Positions 63,139 to 64,000 of a stretch of 64,000 nucleotides of DNA are shown here, piece by piece. The notes under the pieces were generated by a model, which made no database searches, had not been told where the DNA came from, and saw nothing but the letters and a program-made list of their open reading frames with translations. The DNA comes from Schaalia odontolytica (GTDB taxonomy: Bacteria > Actinomycetota > Actinomycetes > Actinomycetales > Actinomycetaceae), in NCBI RefSeq assembly GCF_002847525.1, contig NZ_PKKM01000007.1, positions 1 through 64,000 of the forward strand, in the 5' to 3' direction. The translations under genes and the position numbers were made by a program. Each line of letters starts with the position of its first letter. Position 1 is the stretch's first letter.

Positions 63139-64000
63139 ACAAGCCCCGCGTCCCGCGCACCGACCGCGCGACTTCCGTCTGGATGTGCGTGGCGGCCATC
63201 GCCGCTGCGGTCACGATCGTCGCCCGAGGCCGCATCCCGCAGAACCTGTGGACGATGATCCACCTGGTGACCCTCGGCGTCCTGTCGAACGGGATCTTCC
63301 AGTGGTCCTGGTACTTCACGCGCGCGCTCGCACACCTGGCCCCGGACGACCGGCGCGCGGGGCGCGACAACACCGTGCGCATCACGGCGTTTAATCTGTC
63401 CCTGCTGCTCCTCATCGGCGGTATGTGGTCGGGGTTGTGGCATGCGACCGTCACGGGCGCGACCGTTGTCGGGTTGATCGCGGCCTGGCACGGGTGGGCG
63501 CTGCTCACCGCGTCCCGCGAGCGCCTGGCCTCGCGTTTCGCGGTGATCATCCGGTACTACATCGCGGCGGCGTTCTTCCTGGTGGTCGGCGCGACGCTGG
63601 CCGGTTTCGTCACGGCGGCGATGTTTGACGCGGACGCACCCGCGTGGCTGGCCGAGGCCCGGGATCGTCTGACGGTCGCCCACGCGCTGGCGGGTGTCGC
63701 CGGTTGGGTGGGCTTGACGATGGGCGGGACCCTGGTGACGCTGGGGCCGACCGCGATGCGTACGCGCATGGATCCGCGGGCTGTGTCCTTCGCGACGAGC
63801 GCCCTGCCCCTGTGGGTGGCTGCGCTTCTCGTCGGCGGCACGGGCGCTGTGGCAGGGTCGATGCGCGTTGCCTCCGTGGGTCTCCTCGTCGTCGTGGGCG
63901 CGGCCGCCCTGGGCGTGGGCGTTCCGCTGGTGCGCGTGGCGCTGACAAAGGGGCCGGCGGAGTACGGCGCATGGTCCCTCATGCTGGGCGCCGCCTGGAT
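63135..64000 (+). CDS. N-terminal membrane domain of a putative copper-oxidase/nitrite-reductase-like protein (partial)
   Basis: The gene runs off the window; 288 codons are visible from ATG 63135. After MNKPRVPRTDRATS there are several membrane helices with WTMIHLVTLGVLSNGIFQWSWYFTRAL, AFNLSLLLLIGGMW, GLIAAWHGWALL and FAVIIRYYIAAAFFLVVGATLAGF. This arrangement, especially the H-x-V-T-L-G-V and YY-AA segments, is what I recall from the N-terminal membrane part of actinobacterial multicopper oxidase/NirK-like proteins, where the copper domains follow. The copper-binding part would be outside the window. It is coupled by ATGA to the NnrS-like gene, which would fit an NO/nitrite function. Confidence 0.5.
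   Translation, partial: MNKPRVPRTDRATSVWMCVAAIAAAVTIVARGRIPQNLWTMIHLVTLGVLSNGIFQWSWYFTRALAHLAPDDRRAGRDNTVRITAFNLSLLLLIGGMWSGLWHATVTGATVVGLIAAWHGWALLTASRERLASRFAVIIRYYIAAAFFLVVGATLAGFVTAAMFDADAPAWLAEARDRLTVAHALAGVAGWVGLTMGGTLVTLGPTAMRTRMDPRAVSFATSALPLWVAALLVGGTGAVAGSMRVASVGLLVVVGAAALGVGVPLVRVALTKGPAEYGAWSLMLGAAW

Overview
The window looks like a chromosomal stretch of a high-GC actinobacterium of the Actinomycetaceae (Actinomyces/Schaalia type). The evidence is a compact type II-C Cas9 resembling Actinomyces naeslundii Cas9, DUF3073, DUF3618 and Holin-X type small proteins, a bifunctional-type dCTP deaminase, an LAxTG-type cell-wall sorting signal and frequent GTG starts. No tools were run; family calls come from reading the translations.

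Layout. 1-8.8 kb is a complete type II-C CRISPR-Cas locus: a long array (60 intact 36-nt repeats, 28-nt spacers) on the left, then cas2, cas1 and cas9 on the minus strand, then a tracrRNA gene just upstream of cas9. Each repeat ends in an extended -10 promoter element. The left end of the array is cut by the end of an ISL3-family insertion sequence. 8.9-29 kb is housekeeping and membrane functions: a degenerate ABC-ATPase-like protein, small membrane proteins, purF-purM, a membrane-anchored Fe-S oxidoreductase, a molybdopterin-binding-type (Mop) protein, dcd, two TM2-domain proteins, a mutY-like glycosylase, a MacAB-like ABC export operon, an acetyltransferase, thioredoxin, a TetR regulator and a NUDIX hydrolase. 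29.1-34.1 kb, starting at a tRNA-Gly, is accessory and decaying: an orphan protein, an IS30 pseudogene, an amidotransferase remnant, a MerR-CMD pair, an ISL3 remnant and about 1.5 kb of non-coding DNA packed with short repeats in both orientations. 34.1-42.7 kb holds asd-lysC, a two-component system and recR-dnaX. 42.9-56.6 kb holds two giant paralogous cell-wall-anchored SdrD/DUF11-type surface proteins in tandem. 57-64 kb has two tRNA-Ser genes, an AGE-family isomerase, phosphoglucomutase, a small unknown protein and the start of a membrane/copper-oxidase-like operon that runs off the window.

Most notable is a dispersed oligonucleotide, GACGAGGCCGGGGC (core GACGAGGCC), found by eye at about 30 sites for the core and 7 exact sites for the 14-mer. 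It lies in both orientations, in intergenic inverted pairs next to gene ends and inside in-frame linker or loop insertions of otherwise conserved enzymes (PurF, a GNAT acetyltransferase, a histidine kinase, an Fe-S oxidoreductase, a MacB-like ATPase). This distribution resembles DNA-uptake or other architecture motifs. I know of none described for this group, so it is the main lead for something new, together with the promoter-bearing CRISPR repeats and several short intergenic repeat clusters.
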